Shown here in pieces: positions 42,495-51,625 of a stretch of 64,000 bases of DNA. How positions within the stretch are numbered: the first letter of the stretch is position 1; every line of letters starts with the position of its first letter. A model generated the notes under the pieces. It did not search any database, was not told the origin of the DNA, and saw nothing but the letters and a program-made list of their open reading frames with translations. Origin of the DNA: CAVXHV01 sp963761445 (GTDB lineage Bacteria; Planctomycetota; Planctomycetia; Isosphaerales; Isosphaeraceae). Location of the stretch: NCBI GenBank assembly GCA_963761445.1, contig CAVXHV010000011.1, positions 1 through 64,000 of the forward strand, read 5' to 3'. The position numbers and the translations under genes were made by a program.

Positions 42495-43122
42495 GGCGAT
42501 CCGCCTCCGGCGGGACGTGCGCAAGTTTCGTCCCGATCCCGTCCCAGACGAGGTGCTCGTCCGCATCCTCGACGCCGCCCACCACGCGGGCTCGGTCGGG
42601 TTCATGCAGCCGTGGAACTTCCTCGTCCTTCGGTCCCTCGAAGTCCGCACCAAGGTCTTCGAGGTCTTCAATCGCGAGAATGCGCGCGCGGCTGAGAACT
42701 ATTCGGGAGATCGGCGCTCGCTGTACGACTCGCTCAAGTTGCAGGGCATCCTCGACGCTCCGCTGAACATCGTCGTTACCTGCGATCGCAGCCGTGGCGG
42801 GCCACACGTGCTGGGGCGGAACACGATCGCCGACACCGACATGTATAGCACCTGCTGCGCGATCCAGAACCTCTGGCTCTCGGCCCGGGCCGAAGGCGTG
42901 GGCGTCGGATGGGTCAGCATCTTTGACCCCACGGCCGTCAAGGGCCTTTTAAGCATTCCCGACGCGGTGGTGCTGGTAGGGTATCTCTGCGTCGGCTATC
43001 CGGTCGAATTCGACGACCGGCCAATGCTCGAGAAGGTCGGCTGGGCCGACAGGATTCCTCTCCGGGAGCTTGTCTTCGAGGATCGATGGGGGCACGCGAG
43101 TGAATCTCTTTTTCGCGATTGA
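42481..43122 (+). CDS. bluB: 5,6-dimethylbenzimidazole synthase BluB
   Basis: A nitroreductase-fold flavoenzyme that breaks down reduced FMN with oxygen to form 5,6-dimethylbenzimidazole, the lower ligand of cobalamin. The 213-residue protein shows the BluB signatures RRDVRKFRPDPVPDEVL near residue 10, SVGFMQPWNFLVL near residue 38, LGRNTIADTDMYSTCCAIQN in the middle and GVGWVSIFDP, typical of BluB rather than of general nitroreductases. The start ATG at 42481 overlaps the preceding small gene. The fused chelatase gene follows after six bases. Because BluB needs oxygen, the host probably makes cobalamin aerobically or microaerobically. Confidence 0.95.
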   Translation: MNVYEAIRLRRDVRKFRPDPVPDEVLVRILDAAHHAGSVGFMQPWNFLVLRSLEVRTKVFEVFNRENARAAENYSGDRRSLYDSLKLQGILDAPLNIVVTCDRSRGGPHVLGRNTIADTDMYSTCCAIQNLWLSARAEGVGVGWVSIFDPTAVKGLLSIPDAVVLVGYLCVGYPVEFDDRPMLEKVGWADRIPLRELVFEDRWGHASESLFRD

Positions 43123-43128
43123 AAAAAC

Positions 43129-45111
43129 ATGATTTATCCGTTCGCCGCCCTCGTGGGACAAGAGTCGCTCAAGTTGGCGCTCCTGCTGGGCGCCGTCGAC
43201 CCGGGCGTCGGCGGGGTCTTGATCTCCGGCGAGAAGGGGACGGCGAAGAGCACGGCCGCACGAGCCCTGGCGGCGCTCCTACCACACCAACGAGTCGTGG
43301 CGGGCTGCCCGTTCCGTTGCAATCCCGAATTTCCGGACCCGAGTTGCGCGCATTGCAGCGCGCTCCTCGAGCGGCCCGCGGCCGAGGTCCCCGTGCCGTT
43401 CGTGGACCTTCCACTCGGAGCGACCGAGGACCGCGTCGTGGGCTCGCTCGACTTCGAGCGGGCGCTTCGTGAAGGACGGCGAGCCGTGCAGCCTGGATTG
43501 CTCGCCGCCGCGCATCGCGGCGTTCTGTACGTCGATGAGGTCAACCTTCTGCCCGACCACCTCGTCGATGTCTTGCTCGATGTGGCCGCATCGGGCGTCA
43601 ACGTCGTCCAGCGCGAGAGCGTTGAAGTCATCCATCCGTCGCGATTCCTCCTCGTTGCCACGATGAACCCGGAGGAAGGAGCGCTGAGGCCGCAGTTGCT
43701 CGACCGGTTTGGCTTGATGGTCGAGGTTGCCGGCCCGCGCGATCCCGCGATACGTGCCGAGGTCGTCCGCCGCCGGATTGCCTTCGAGGCCGACCCGGTC
43801 ACATTTGCCAGCCGGTGGGAAGCCGGCCAGTCCGCGTTGCGCACCCAGATCGCCGCCGCCCGCGGCCGGCTGGCGGGCGTGACTCTCGATGACGAAAGGC
43901 TGATCTTGATCAGCCGCCTTTGTTGCGAGTATGGCGCCGACGGGATGCGGGCGGATATAGCCTTGCACAAGGCGTCGCGAGCCTCGGCGGCACTTGCGGG
44001 AAGGGCGATCGTCGCTGATGACGACATCCGCTCCGCCGCCGCGCTCGTGCTGCGCCATCGCGGCCGCCGGCGGCCATTCGAGAAGCCGGGGCTCGACCAG
44101 GAGCGTCTCGACGACCTGATGGCCGAAGGCCGGTCAGGCCAGGCCGAAGCCCCCGCTCCGGACGTGGAACCGGATCCATCCGCGGCCGAGCCAGACGAGG
44201 GCCCCGACGAAATGGACGGCCAGGGCGAGCAGACCGGCGTGCAGTTCTTCGACGCGGGGCCAGCCAGTCTCACCCGGCCGATCGAAGTGGTCTCGTCGGC
44301 CCGCCTGCCGCAACCTGACCGGGGAAAGCGCAGCACGGCCGGCGAAGGTCGTGGCGCCTACACCCGCGCCGTCGCCGACCCGGCGCCCCGCCAGCTCGCC
44401 GTCGACGCCACGCTTCGGTCCGCGGCCCGCAACGGGCTTGATGACAGCGGCAGACCGATCATCCTGCGGTCCGATCTCCATCGCAAAGAGCGAATCGGCC
44501 GGGCGGGAACGCTTGTTCTCTTTATCGTCGACGCCTCCGGCTCGATGGCGGCCCGGCGGCGCATGGAGGCCGTCAAAGGAGCCGTCCTGGGCTTGCTGCG
44601 CGACTCCTATGAACGCCGAGACCGCGTCGGCGTGATCGCCTTTCGTGGGCCCCAGGCCGAGCTGCTCTTGCCTCCGACAGACGGCGTCGAGCTGGCCGAA
44701 CAGGCCATGCGGTTGCTCCCCACCGGAGGCCGGACACCGCTGGCACACGCCCTCGTTCTGGCGTCCGAGACCATCCGCCGCGCCTGCACAACGGGAAGCG
44801 CCGCACTGATCCCAATGCCGGTGCTCTTGACCGACGGCAAGGCCAATGTCGCACTGCCGGATCGGCCCGGCGACCCGTGGCAGCAGGCGCTCGAAGCAGC
44901 CGGCGACTTGGCCGAGCTCGGCACCGCCCCACTCGTCCTCGACACCGAGGATAGCTACGTCCGGCTGGGCCGCGCCCGCGCAATTGCCGATGCGCTCGGG
45001 GCCGAGCATCTCTGCCTCGACGACCTGACGGCAGAGTCACTCGTCCTGCAAGTTCACCAACGAAGAGGATCGGCACTCGCCCGCCGGCAGCGCGAACAAA
45101 CGCAGGAGTGA
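43129..45111 (+). CDS. Fused ChlI-ChlD cobaltochelatase subunit (AAA+ plus VWA)
   Basis: A 660-residue protein that joins an AAA+ ATPase like ChlI/BchI with a ChlD/BchD-like C terminus. Visible parts are Walker A GEKGTAKST (residues 34-42), Walker B VLYVDEVNLL, sensor LLVATMNPEEGALRPQLLDR, an acidic and proline-rich linker (about residues 340-400), and a VWA domain with the MIDAS motif DASGSM near residue 469 and the matching LLTDGKANV. Such fused ChlID proteins act with CobN as the ATP-driven cobalt chelatase in many bacteria that lack CobS and CobT of the Pseudomonas type. Magnesium chelatase is a homologue, but CobN and the cobalamin genes in the same locus point to cobalt. It overlaps the start of cobB (GTGA). 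Confidence 0.93.
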   Translation: MIYPFAALVGQESLKLALLLGAVDPGVGGVLISGEKGTAKSTAARALAALLPHQRVVAGCPFRCNPEFPDPSCAHCSALLERPAAEVPVPFVDLPLGATEDRVVGSLDFERALREGRRAVQPGLLAAAHRGVLYVDEVNLLPDHLVDVLLDVAASGVNVVQRESVEVIHPSRFLLVATMNPEEGALRPQLLDRFGLMVEVAGPRDPAIRAEVVRRRIAFEADPVTFASRWEAGQSALRTQIAAARGRLAGVTLDDERLILISRLCCEYGADGMRADIALHKASRASAALAGRAIVADDDIRSAAALVLRHRGRRRPFEKPGLDQERLDDLMAEGRSGQAEAPAPDVEPDPSAAEPDEGPDEMDGQGEQTGVQFFDAGPASLTRPIEVVSSARLPQPDRGKRSTAGEGRGAYTRAVADPAPRQLAVDATLRSAARNGLDDSGRPIILRSDLHRKERIGRAGTLVLFIVDASGSMAARRRMEAVKGAVLGLLRDSYERRDRVGVIAFRGPQAELLLPPTDGVELAEQAMRLLPTGGRTPLAHALVLASETIRRACTTGSAALIPMPVLLTDGKANVALPDRPGDPWQQALEAAGDLAELGTAPLVLDTEDSYVRLGRARAIADALGAEHLCLDDLTAESLVLQVHQRRGSALARRQREQTQE

Positions 45112-46547
45112 AGCATACGCCGATGGCGCGCTTGATCGTCGCAGGGATGAGTAGCAGCGTCGGTAAGACGACGATCACGGTCGGCTTGGTTGCGGCCCTG
45201 CGCCGCCGGGCACTCAAAGTCCAACCGTTCAAAGTCGGCCCCGACTATATCGACCCGACGTACCACGCACTCGCGGCCGGACGTCCGTGCCGCAACCTCG
45301 ACGCATGGATGGTCCCGCCCGATCGGCTGCTAGCCTCGTTTTCTCGCGCGATGCGCGAAGTCGACGTCGCCATCATCGAGGGGGTGATGGGTCTCTACGA
45401 CGGGTTCGACTACGCCGACAACGCGGGAAGTACGGCCGCCGCGTCGAAGCTTCTCAATGCACCCGTGGTCCTGGTTGTCGATGCGTCCAAGATGGCTCGA
45501 AGCGCCGGTGCGATCGCGCTCGGCTTTTCGCGATTCGACCCCGATCTGAACCTCGCGGGGTTCATCGTGAACCGCGTCGGCGGCGACAGCCACGGCCGGG
45601 GAGTCGCATCGGCTATGAGCAGCGCCACCGGTTTGCCGGTTTTCGGCTGGCTGCCCCGCGACCCGCGCCTGGCAATCCCAGAGCGGCACATGGGCCTTGT
45701 CCCGACGAGCGAGCCGGGCCAGTGGACCGACTATATCGACGCCGCCGGCGAAATCGTCACCAAATACCTCGACCTTGACCGGCTGCTCACGGTCGCGCGC
45801 GAAGCGCCGCCGCTTTCGCCGTGCGCTGCCCCGCCGGGGGGCGCGATCCATTCGCCCGAACCACTCGCGGAATTCGACCGGCCCGTGATTGCAGTCGCGC
45901 GGGATGAGGCGTTTCATTTCACCTATCCCGAGAATCTCGAACTGCTGGAAGCCGCGGGAGCCGAGGTCGCCTTCTTCAGCCCGTTGCACGACGACCGACT
46001 GCCACCGCGGACTGCGGGTCTAATGCTTAGCGGGGGATTCCCGGAGTTGTACGCGCCGGCTCTCTCGGCGAATGCCCTCCTTCGCGCGGCGTTGCGCGAC
46101 GCACACGACGGCCAAATGCCGATCTACGCCGAATGCGGCGGCCTGATGTACCTGACCGAGGCCATCGTCGACGACCAGGAGCGCGAGCATCCGATGGTCG
46201 GGCTGCTGCCGGGTCGCTCCACGATGTCGGGCCGCCTGACGCTGGGCTACCGCCTGGGCCGCGCGGCGCGCGACTCGTGGCTGTTCAGGGCCGGGGAGGC
46301 GATCCGGGGTCACGAGTTCCATTACTCGTCCTGGGTCGACCGACCGACCGGCCTCCCTGCAGCACTTCGTCTGACAGGCCGCGACGGCGATACTACGGAG
46401 AGGCCCGAAGGTGCGTGCCAGCGAAGCTTGTGGGCGTCGTACGTGCATCTCCACTTCGACGGCCTGCCCGGACTGCCGTCTCGATTCGTCGCTGCGTGCC
46501 GGAGCTGGAGATCCTGGCACGCGGCTACGAGAGAGGGACGGGAATGA
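45108..46547 (+). CDS. cobB: Cobyrinate a,c-diamide synthase
   Basis: A 479-residue glutamine- and ATP-dependent amidotransferase that amidates the a and c side chains of (hydrogeno)cobyrinate. Its N-terminal dethiobiotin-synthetase-like domain has the P-loop GMSSSVGKTT and the following PFKVGPDYIDPTYH and EGVMGLYDG motifs. The C-terminal type 1 glutamine amidotransferase-like domain (from about residue 265) has the cysteine motif YAECGGLMYL and the histidines GHEFHYS. The GTG at 45108 overlaps the stop of the chelatase gene; an ATG at 45123 is an alternative start. Its own stop overlaps the cobQ start (ATGA). In the aerobic order of reactions the diamide is the substrate of CobN/ChlID. Confidence 0.95.
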   Translation: MKHTPMARLIVAGMSSSVGKTTITVGLVAALRRRALKVQPFKVGPDYIDPTYHALAAGRPCRNLDAWMVPPDRLLASFSRAMREVDVAIIEGVMGLYDGFDYADNAGSTAAASKLLNAPVVLVVDASKMARSAGAIALGFSRFDPDLNLAGFIVNRVGGDSHGRGVASAMSSATGLPVFGWLPRDPRLAIPERHMGLVPTSEPGQWTDYIDAAGEIVTKYLDLDRLLTVAREAPPLSPCAAPPGGAIHSPEPLAEFDRPVIAVARDEAFHFTYPENLELLEAAGAEVAFFSPLHDDRLPPRTAGLMLSGGFPELYAPALSANALLRAALRDAHDGQMPIYAECGGLMYLTEAIVDDQEREHPMVGLLPGRSTMSGRLTLGYRLGRAARDSWLFRAGEAIRGHEFHYSSWVDRPTGLPAALRLTGRDGDTTERPEGACQRSLWASYVHLHFDGLPGLPSRFVAACRSWRSWHAATREGRE

Positions 46548-48097
46548 CCGCTCGAACGCTCATGATTCAGGGGGCCAGCTCGTCGGTCGGCAAGAGCTTG
46601 CTGACCGCGGCCCTGTGCCGGATTTTCGCCCGCCGCGGAGTGCGTGTGGCTCCGTTCAAGTCACAGAACATGTCAAACAACGCGGCCGTTTGTCGCGACG
46701 GGTCCGAGATCGGCCGCTCGCAGGCGCTGCAGGCGGCGGCCGCGGGCATTGAGCCCACCGCCGACATGAACCCCATCTTGCTCAAGCCCGAGGCCGACTC
46801 GCGGTCGCAAGTCATCGTCGCCGGCCGCCCGTGGAAGACGCTGGGCGCTCGCGAATTCTTCGGCGTCCGCGACCAGCTCTGGCCCGAGGTCGTGCAGGCG
46901 CTCGCACGGCTAAGAACGGAGTTTGAGCTGGTGATCATCGAGGGGGCAGGCAGCCCGGCCGAGCTCAATCTGCGCGCGGCGAGATTGTGAATATGGCCGT
47001 CGCGCGCCACGCCCGCGCCGGTCCTCCTGGTCGGCGACATCGACCGCGGCGGCGTCTTCGCCCAGTTGCTTGGCACCCTTTGGCTTCTCGAGCCGCCCGA
47101 TCGAGTAATGGTCCGCGGCCTGCTGGTCAACAAGTTCCGCGGCGACCGCTCGCTGTTCGACGACGGCGAGCGAATCTTGCAAGAGCGGGCAGGGCTGCCG
47201 GTCCTGGGGGTCGTCCCGTTCGTCGGTGGTCTTTCGCTCCCGGAGGAAGACGCCGCCGACCTTGGGGCTTCGGTGGCCGCACCGCCCGGGCAGGGCACGC
47301 TCGACCTGGCGGTGATCAAACTCCCACGGATCGCAAACTTCGACGATTTCGACCCATTTCAGGCCGAGCCGGGCGTGGAACTGCGGTACGTGGATTCCCC
47401 GGATGCGCTGGGCGAACCCCACGCCGTGATTCTTCCCGGCACCAAGAGCACGGCGGCCGACCTCGCGTGGCTTCGGGCGACAGGACTATGCGACGCCATC
47501 GTGCGATTGGCCCATCGCGGCGCAGGCGTCGTCGGGATCTGCGGCGGCTTCCAGATGCTTGGCAGCGCGATCCGGGACCCTGAGGGTGTCGAATCAACAG
47601 GTGGTGATGTCGAAGGCCTGGGCCTCTTGCCCGGTAACACGACCTTCGCCCGCGAAAAGTCCACGCACCGCGTCCGTGCGCAAATTCTCGGAGGTGCCGG
47701 CTGGCTGAGTGCGCTCGCCGGCCAGACCCTGGCCGGCTACGAGATCCACATGGGCCAAACGCGCGGCGACACGCCCTGGCTCCGCATCGACCGTGAGGAT
47801 GCATCGGGCGAATCCTCGTTCGACGGACTTGCAGACGAACGCGGGCGTATCTGGGGCTGCTACCTGCACGGCCTCTTCGCCAATGACGTATTCCGCCGCG
47901 CCTGGTTGGCATCGCTCGATGGCGGACGGGCACGGCAGCCGCCAGTTTCGACTGCGCACCGCTTCCAGGAATCAATCGATCGGCTCGCACGCATTGTGGA
48001 AGAATCGCTCGACATGAAAGAGCTGGACCGGATCATTCGCGAGCCACTCGGCAGCGAACCATCGCCGTGGTCGGGCGACACCCCGCGGCACGGATGA
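46544..48097 (+). CDS. cobQ: Cobyric acid synthase (two frameshifts)
   Basis: The glutamine-dependent amidation of the b, d, e and g side chains of adenosylcobyrinate diamide. The N-terminal frame has the P-loop GASSSVGKSLLTAALCRIFA and FKSQNMSNNAAV. After indels near 46983 and 47020 the next frame resumes at VLLVGDIDRGGVFAQLLGTL, then IKLPRIANFDDFDPF, the glutamine amidotransferase cysteine motif GICGGFQMLG, and GYEIHMGQT with GCYLHGLF. Total length is about 517 residues, as expected for CobQ/CbiP. The start ATG at 46544 overlaps the cobB stop. It is the last gene of the first riboswitch-led run; the second riboswitch follows after about 290 bases. Confidence 0.93.
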
Positions 48098-48385
48098 AAT
48101 TGGATCGCGGGCCTGCGATAACCGGCCCGATGCGACCGGATCCCTGTCGCGGCAAAGGTGTCAGGACCCGTTTGTGCGAAGCACCCCATCGGCCGTCCCG
48201 GCGAACGGTTCCTGACACCTTTTCCCCTTCCTACGGCCATCCTACCAAATTCACGGCCCCGCCCGCTCGCCCGGACCGGACAGGGGGCTAACGACCCCGA
48301 TCCCAAGAACATCCATTCCAGCCCCGGCCGGCCGACCGATGCCATTCTTGACATGTCCCTGACCGACGGCTCTAATAACCTTCCT
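48098..48385. other. Intergenic region between cobQ and riboswitch 2
   Basis: No gene is supported. The region contains the 70-base inverted-repeat element listed separately and presumably the promoter of the second cobalamin run. I could not place a convincing -35/-10 pair. Confidence 0.4.
48154..48223. repeat. Inverted-repeat element (REP/MITE-like)
   Basis: The left arm aaaggtgtcaggacccg (48154-48170) and right arm cggttcctgacaccttt (48206-48222) are inverted repeats matching at 16 of 17 positions, separated by about 35 bases. The compact hairpin form and the intergenic position are typical of REP or miniature inverted-repeat elements. A role as terminator of the cobQ run is also possible, although no T-run follows directly. 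Confidence 0.6.
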
Positions 48386-48562
48386 CGACAGGTGCCCCCA
48401 GCCGGACTTCCCGAGCTGGGGGGATAATAGGGAAGACGGTGCAATTCCGTCGCGGGCCCGCCGCTGTAATCGGCCAAGGCCCTGGACACGCATGCCACTG
48501 CCATCAGGCGGGAAGGCCGTCCGGGGTCGTCACGAGCCGTGAGCCAGAAGACCTGCCCGTCG
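48386..48562 (+). promoter_or_regulatory. Cobalamin riboswitch 2
   Basis: A full class I pattern is present: cgacaggtgcc pairing with acctgcccgtcg as P1; gggataatagggaa near 48421; the core gacggtgcaattccgtcgcg then ggcccgccgctgtaat; the B12-box gccactg near 48494; gggaaggcc; and the closing gagccagaagacctgccc. It controls the DUF1289 fusion gene starting at 48687 and, through coupling, cobT to btuF. A separate hairpin downstream (about 48650-48680) covers the ribosome binding site. Confidence 0.95.
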
Positions 48563-48649
48563 AGTTTCTGCTGCGATGCTCCGGCCGCGGGCATCCGAGC
48601 GAGTTCCCTCGCAGACAGCCGAGGGCACACGACGGGAAGGCCGACGCAT

Positions 48650-48680
48650 CCTCCCTTGCCCCGCCGGGCAGGAAGGAGGG
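48650..48680 (+). promoter_or_regulatory. Hairpin covering the ribosome binding site (riboswitch expression platform)
   Basis: cctcccttgccc (48650-48661) folds back on gggcaggaaggaggg (48666-48680): gccc/gggc around a cgcc loop, then ctt and cc against aaggag with a small bulge, then the outer cc/gg pairs. The right arm contains the Shine-Dalgarno core aaggagg (48673-48679), seven bases before the GTG at 48687. When formed it would block translation. Whether the aptamer state switches it is inferred. Confidence 0.6.
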
Positions 48681-48686
48681 CGACTC

Positions 48687-49622
48687 GTGTCGATGCCCAG
48701 CCCCTGTGTCGGATTCTGCCGCCTCGACGATTCTTCAGGAATCTGTGTCGGGTGCGCGCGGTCGCGCCAGGAGATCGCATGCTGGAAGGTTGCACCCTCG
48801 GCCATCCTGGAGCAAATCTGGTCCGACCTGCCCGGGCGTCGGGCGCGGCTGGGCATCCGCCTGCACCGGCTGGCCTGGACACAGGACGAGATCCGGGCGT
48901 TCATAACGGAAACGTTTCGAGCCGGCGACGGGACCTGGGTTCACGGCATTTTCGGGGCGGTCGGGGAATTCTGCATCGGTTTACACGAGACGTGCGAGAT
49001 CGTCACGCAAGGTGACCGGATCACCGCGCAGACCGATCGCGGGGCCATTCGCTTCGACGTGACGGATCACGTCCGCGCACTCTCCATGACGATGAAGCTC
49101 GGCGCTCGAGCCAAGGAGGTCGTTGTCCTGGCCGTTCCCCGAGCACGTGTCAGCCGGGCAGCGAACCAGCGCCTGACGGCCCTTGGGCCCGACCGCGACG
49201 CAATCCGCTCGCACGAGCGTGACGAGCGGCTCTACGACCTGGGCCTCGGCACGCTGGCCGCGGGGTTCTGCGTCCGCACTTCGGACCAGGAGCTCTCCCG
49301 CGAGCTCGAGGCGTGCAGCGGCCTGGGGTGGGCGGCTCTCCTGGCGCGGCTCGGGGGCGCCATCGTGCGAGTGTCGCCCCCGCGAGTGATCCTGAGCCCC
49401 ATCGGTCGAGTCGAGGTTTTCACGCCGATCCCGTTGCCGAACGGCCGCTCACCCGATGGCCCGCACACGCACTTCTTGCCGATCCACCTGGCCGTCGGCC
49501 GGGAGATGCCCCCCGGACTGGAGCTTCCCGAAGCCCTCGTCCCGTGCGGGATCTTTTATCCGGCGGCCGATCCGGCCGAGACGGACGTGTGTTCGGGCTC
49601 GGCCACCGTAGCTACTTCGTGA
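48687..49622 (+). CDS. Riboswitch-controlled DUF1289 fusion protein, unknown function
   Basis: A 311-residue protein starting at the GTG at 48687, seven bases after aaggagg. Residues 1-55 form a DUF1289 domain: SPCVGFCRLDDSSGICVGCA with four cysteines in the order C..C..C..C, a probable small metal-binding unit. The rest (about 250 residues) is a second domain with GDGTWVHGIFGAVGEFCIGL, ALGPDRDAI, YDLGLGTLAAGFCVRT and GRVEVFTPIPLPNGRSPDGP followed by HTHFLP. It resembles an uncharacterised family (I believe DUF6925) found in alphaproteobacteria. The many histidines and cysteines and the direct cobalamin riboswitch control suggest cobalt or corrinoid binding, perhaps chaperone-like; this is inference. 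Its stop overlaps the likely cobT start. Confidence 0.75.
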   Translation: MSMPSPCVGFCRLDDSSGICVGCARSRQEIACWKVAPSAILEQIWSDLPGRRARLGIRLHRLAWTQDEIRAFITETFRAGDGTWVHGIFGAVGEFCIGLHETCEIVTQGDRITAQTDRGAIRFDVTDHVRALSMTMKLGARAKEVVVLAVPRARVSRAANQRLTALGPDRDAIRSHERDERLYDLGLGTLAAGFCVRTSDQELSRELEACSGLGWAALLARLGGAIVRVSPPRVILSPIGRVEVFTPIPLPNGRSPDGPHTHFLPIHLAVGREMPPGLELPEALVPCGIFYPAADPAETDVCSGSATVATS

Positions 49623-50778
49623 AAACACAACTTTCATCGGAAGACACCCGGCACATGCAACGGCCACGCGACTTGGAGCAATCCGGGAACTTGCCGGTGC
49701 CGGGATCGACGGCGCTGCCTCCTGCGGATCAGGCCATGTCGCCTGCGCATCGCGAGGCAGCGCGGCGCCATCTCGATCGCCTGGCCAAGCCGCCCGGCAG
49801 CCTCGGAAGGCTCGAAGACCTGGCGGCTCGGCTCTGCACGATTCAGGGAACGCTCTCACCGCGCACCCGGCCGCGGCGGGTCGTGATTTTCGTCGCTGAC
49901 CACGGCGTGGTCGACGAGGGAGTATCAGCCTGGCCCCCCTCGGTCACGGCGGTGATGATCCAATCGATCGTTCGCGGAGGGGCCGCCTGCACTGCCCTGG
50001 CCGCCTCGTGCGAATCCGAATTGATCCTGGTCGATGTCGGCTCTCGATCGGAGCCGCTTCCACCCAGTCCCGGCTACCATGTGCGGAAAGTCGGGCGGGG
50101 GACAGCCAACCTCGCCGTCGGGCCGGCCATGAGCTCATCCGAATTCGAGCAGGCGTTCGCGGTCGGGCTCGAGCAGGCGCGGCGGGCGCATGACGACGGG
50201 ATGAAACTCGTGGCGGCCGGCGAGATGGGTATCGGCAATACGACCTCGGCGTCGTGCCTGGCCGTACTCCTGGCAGGCGTCTCTCTCGAGCGGGCGGTCG
50301 GGCGCGGGGCGGGTGCCGGCGACGCCACCCTGGAACGCAAGCGGCGAGTCGTCGAGCAGGCGGCCGCCCGGGCCGCGCAGGCCTCGCCGAAAACCCGCGC
50401 GGATCGATCGCCGAGGTCGGCGGCTTCGAGATCGTGGCGATGGCCGGTTTCTTCGTCGAAGCTCGTCGGCTCGGCCTCACGATCGTGCTCGACGGAATGA
50501 TCACAACCGCCGCCGCATTGATTGCCGAAACCCTATCCGCCGGCACCGCTCGTGCCATGATCGCAGCCCACCTCTCCGCCGAGCCCGCCCACGCGCTTAT
50601 GCTCGCGCATCTGGGCCTCGAGCCGCTTTTGACCGACTGGCAACTTCGCCTGGGTGAAGGGACCGGAGCTCTCCTGGCCGTGCCCCTGATCGACGCAGCG
50701 GCCGCGATGGTGACGCGGATGGACACGCTCGACTCGCTCGGGATCCTACCCACGGAGCCGGCCGATGACGCAACATGA
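49619..50778 (+). CDS. cobT: Nicotinate-nucleotide-dimethylbenzimidazole phosphoribosyltransferase (frameshift near 50390)
   Basis: This enzyme activates the lower ligand: NaMN plus DMB gives alpha-ribazole phosphate and nicotinate. Family blocks are LDRLAKPPGSLGRLEDLAAR, VIFVADHGVVDEGVSAWPPS, GAACTALAA, GEMGIGNTTSAS and GRGAGAGDATLERK. After one indel near 50390 come GFEIVAMAGFFVEARRLGLT, VLDGMITTAAALIAETL and the catalytic glutamate region RLGEGTGALLA. About 386 residues. The GTG at 49619 overlaps the previous stop (GTGA), which fits this locus's habit; the ATG at 49655 is also possible. It overlaps cobS by 14 bases. With bluB and cobS it completes nucleotide-loop assembly. Confidence 0.94.
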
Positions 50779-51625
50779 CGACGATCACGACGCACCCAAA
50801 GATCGGGCGAAATCCTCGATCCCCTCAATGGTGCTCGATCATTGCCAGGCCCTGATTGCCGCGGTGCAGTTCCTGACCAGATTGCCGATGCCCGCCGTCG
50901 CGATCGGGGACGAGGCCTCCACGCGCACCATCCGCGGGCGATCGGCGGCGTACTTCCCCTTGGTCGGCGCCTTGATCGGGGTCTTGACCGGCGCGACGAT
51001 CCTGCTGGCCGGGCGGGTCTGGCCGATCGGCCTGGCGGTCGTGATCGGCCTGGCGTTTGAGGCCTTGCTGACCGGAGCCTTTCATGAAGACGCCGTGGCC
51101 GACTTTTGCGACGCCTTCGGCGGCGGCTGGACGCGTGATGATATCGTACGGATCCTCAAGGACAGCCGCGCCGGTACTTTCGGCGTGCTCGGGCTCGGAC
51201 TTGCGCTGGCCCTGCGTGGCGGCGCGATCGCCACGCTGGAAACCGACCGGATCATCGCCGCGGTGACGGCATCGGCCACGCTCGGACGCTGGGCGATCCT
51301 GCCGGCGATGTGGGCGCTCCCCCCGGCTGCCGATCGCGAAAGCCTGAGCCGCGACATCGGCCGGCAAATTGGCCCGAAGCGCCTCTTACTGGGAACAGTG
51401 ATGGCCATACCCGGCTGCGCCTGGCTCGCATTCATCAGCCCCGGCCGCCTGGCAATCGGCTGCGCGGCGATTGTTGTGCTCATCGCCGGCCTGGTCCGTT
51501 ACGTCGGGCGGCGGCTTGGAAGTATGAGCGGCGACTGCTTGGGATTCTTATGCTACGTGTCGCAGGTCGCCGTGCTCCTCGCGGCCGCGGCGCGATGGCC
51601 CTGGCCGGCGGAGGGCGCGCGATGA
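50765..51625 (+). CDS. cobS: Adenosylcobinamide-GDP ribazoletransferase
   Basis: The integral membrane enzyme that joins adenosylcobinamide-GDP with alpha-ribazole (phosphate) to make cobalamin (phosphate). Its 286 residues include the start of the family domain at AAVQFLTRLPMP (residue about 33), YFPLVGALIGVLTGA, the signature FHEDAVADFCDAFGGGWTRD and IVRILKDSRAGTFGVLGLGL, plus four to five further hydrophobic helices. The N-terminal 25 residues are hydrophilic and acidic (TQHDDDHDAPKDRA), longer than in many homologues. It overlaps cobT in front and the phosphatase behind (ATGA). Confidence 0.95.
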   Translation: MTQHDDDHDAPKDRAKSSIPSMVLDHCQALIAAVQFLTRLPMPAVAIGDEASTRTIRGRSAAYFPLVGALIGVLTGATILLAGRVWPIGLAVVIGLAFEALLTGAFHEDAVADFCDAFGGGWTRDDIVRILKDSRAGTFGVLGLGLALALRGGAIATLETDRIIAAVTASATLGRWAILPAMWALPPAADRESLSRDIGRQIGPKRLLLGTVMAIPGCAWLAFISPGRLAIGCAAIVVLIAGLVRYVGRRLGSMSGDCLGFLCYVSQVAVLLAAAARWPWPAEGAR

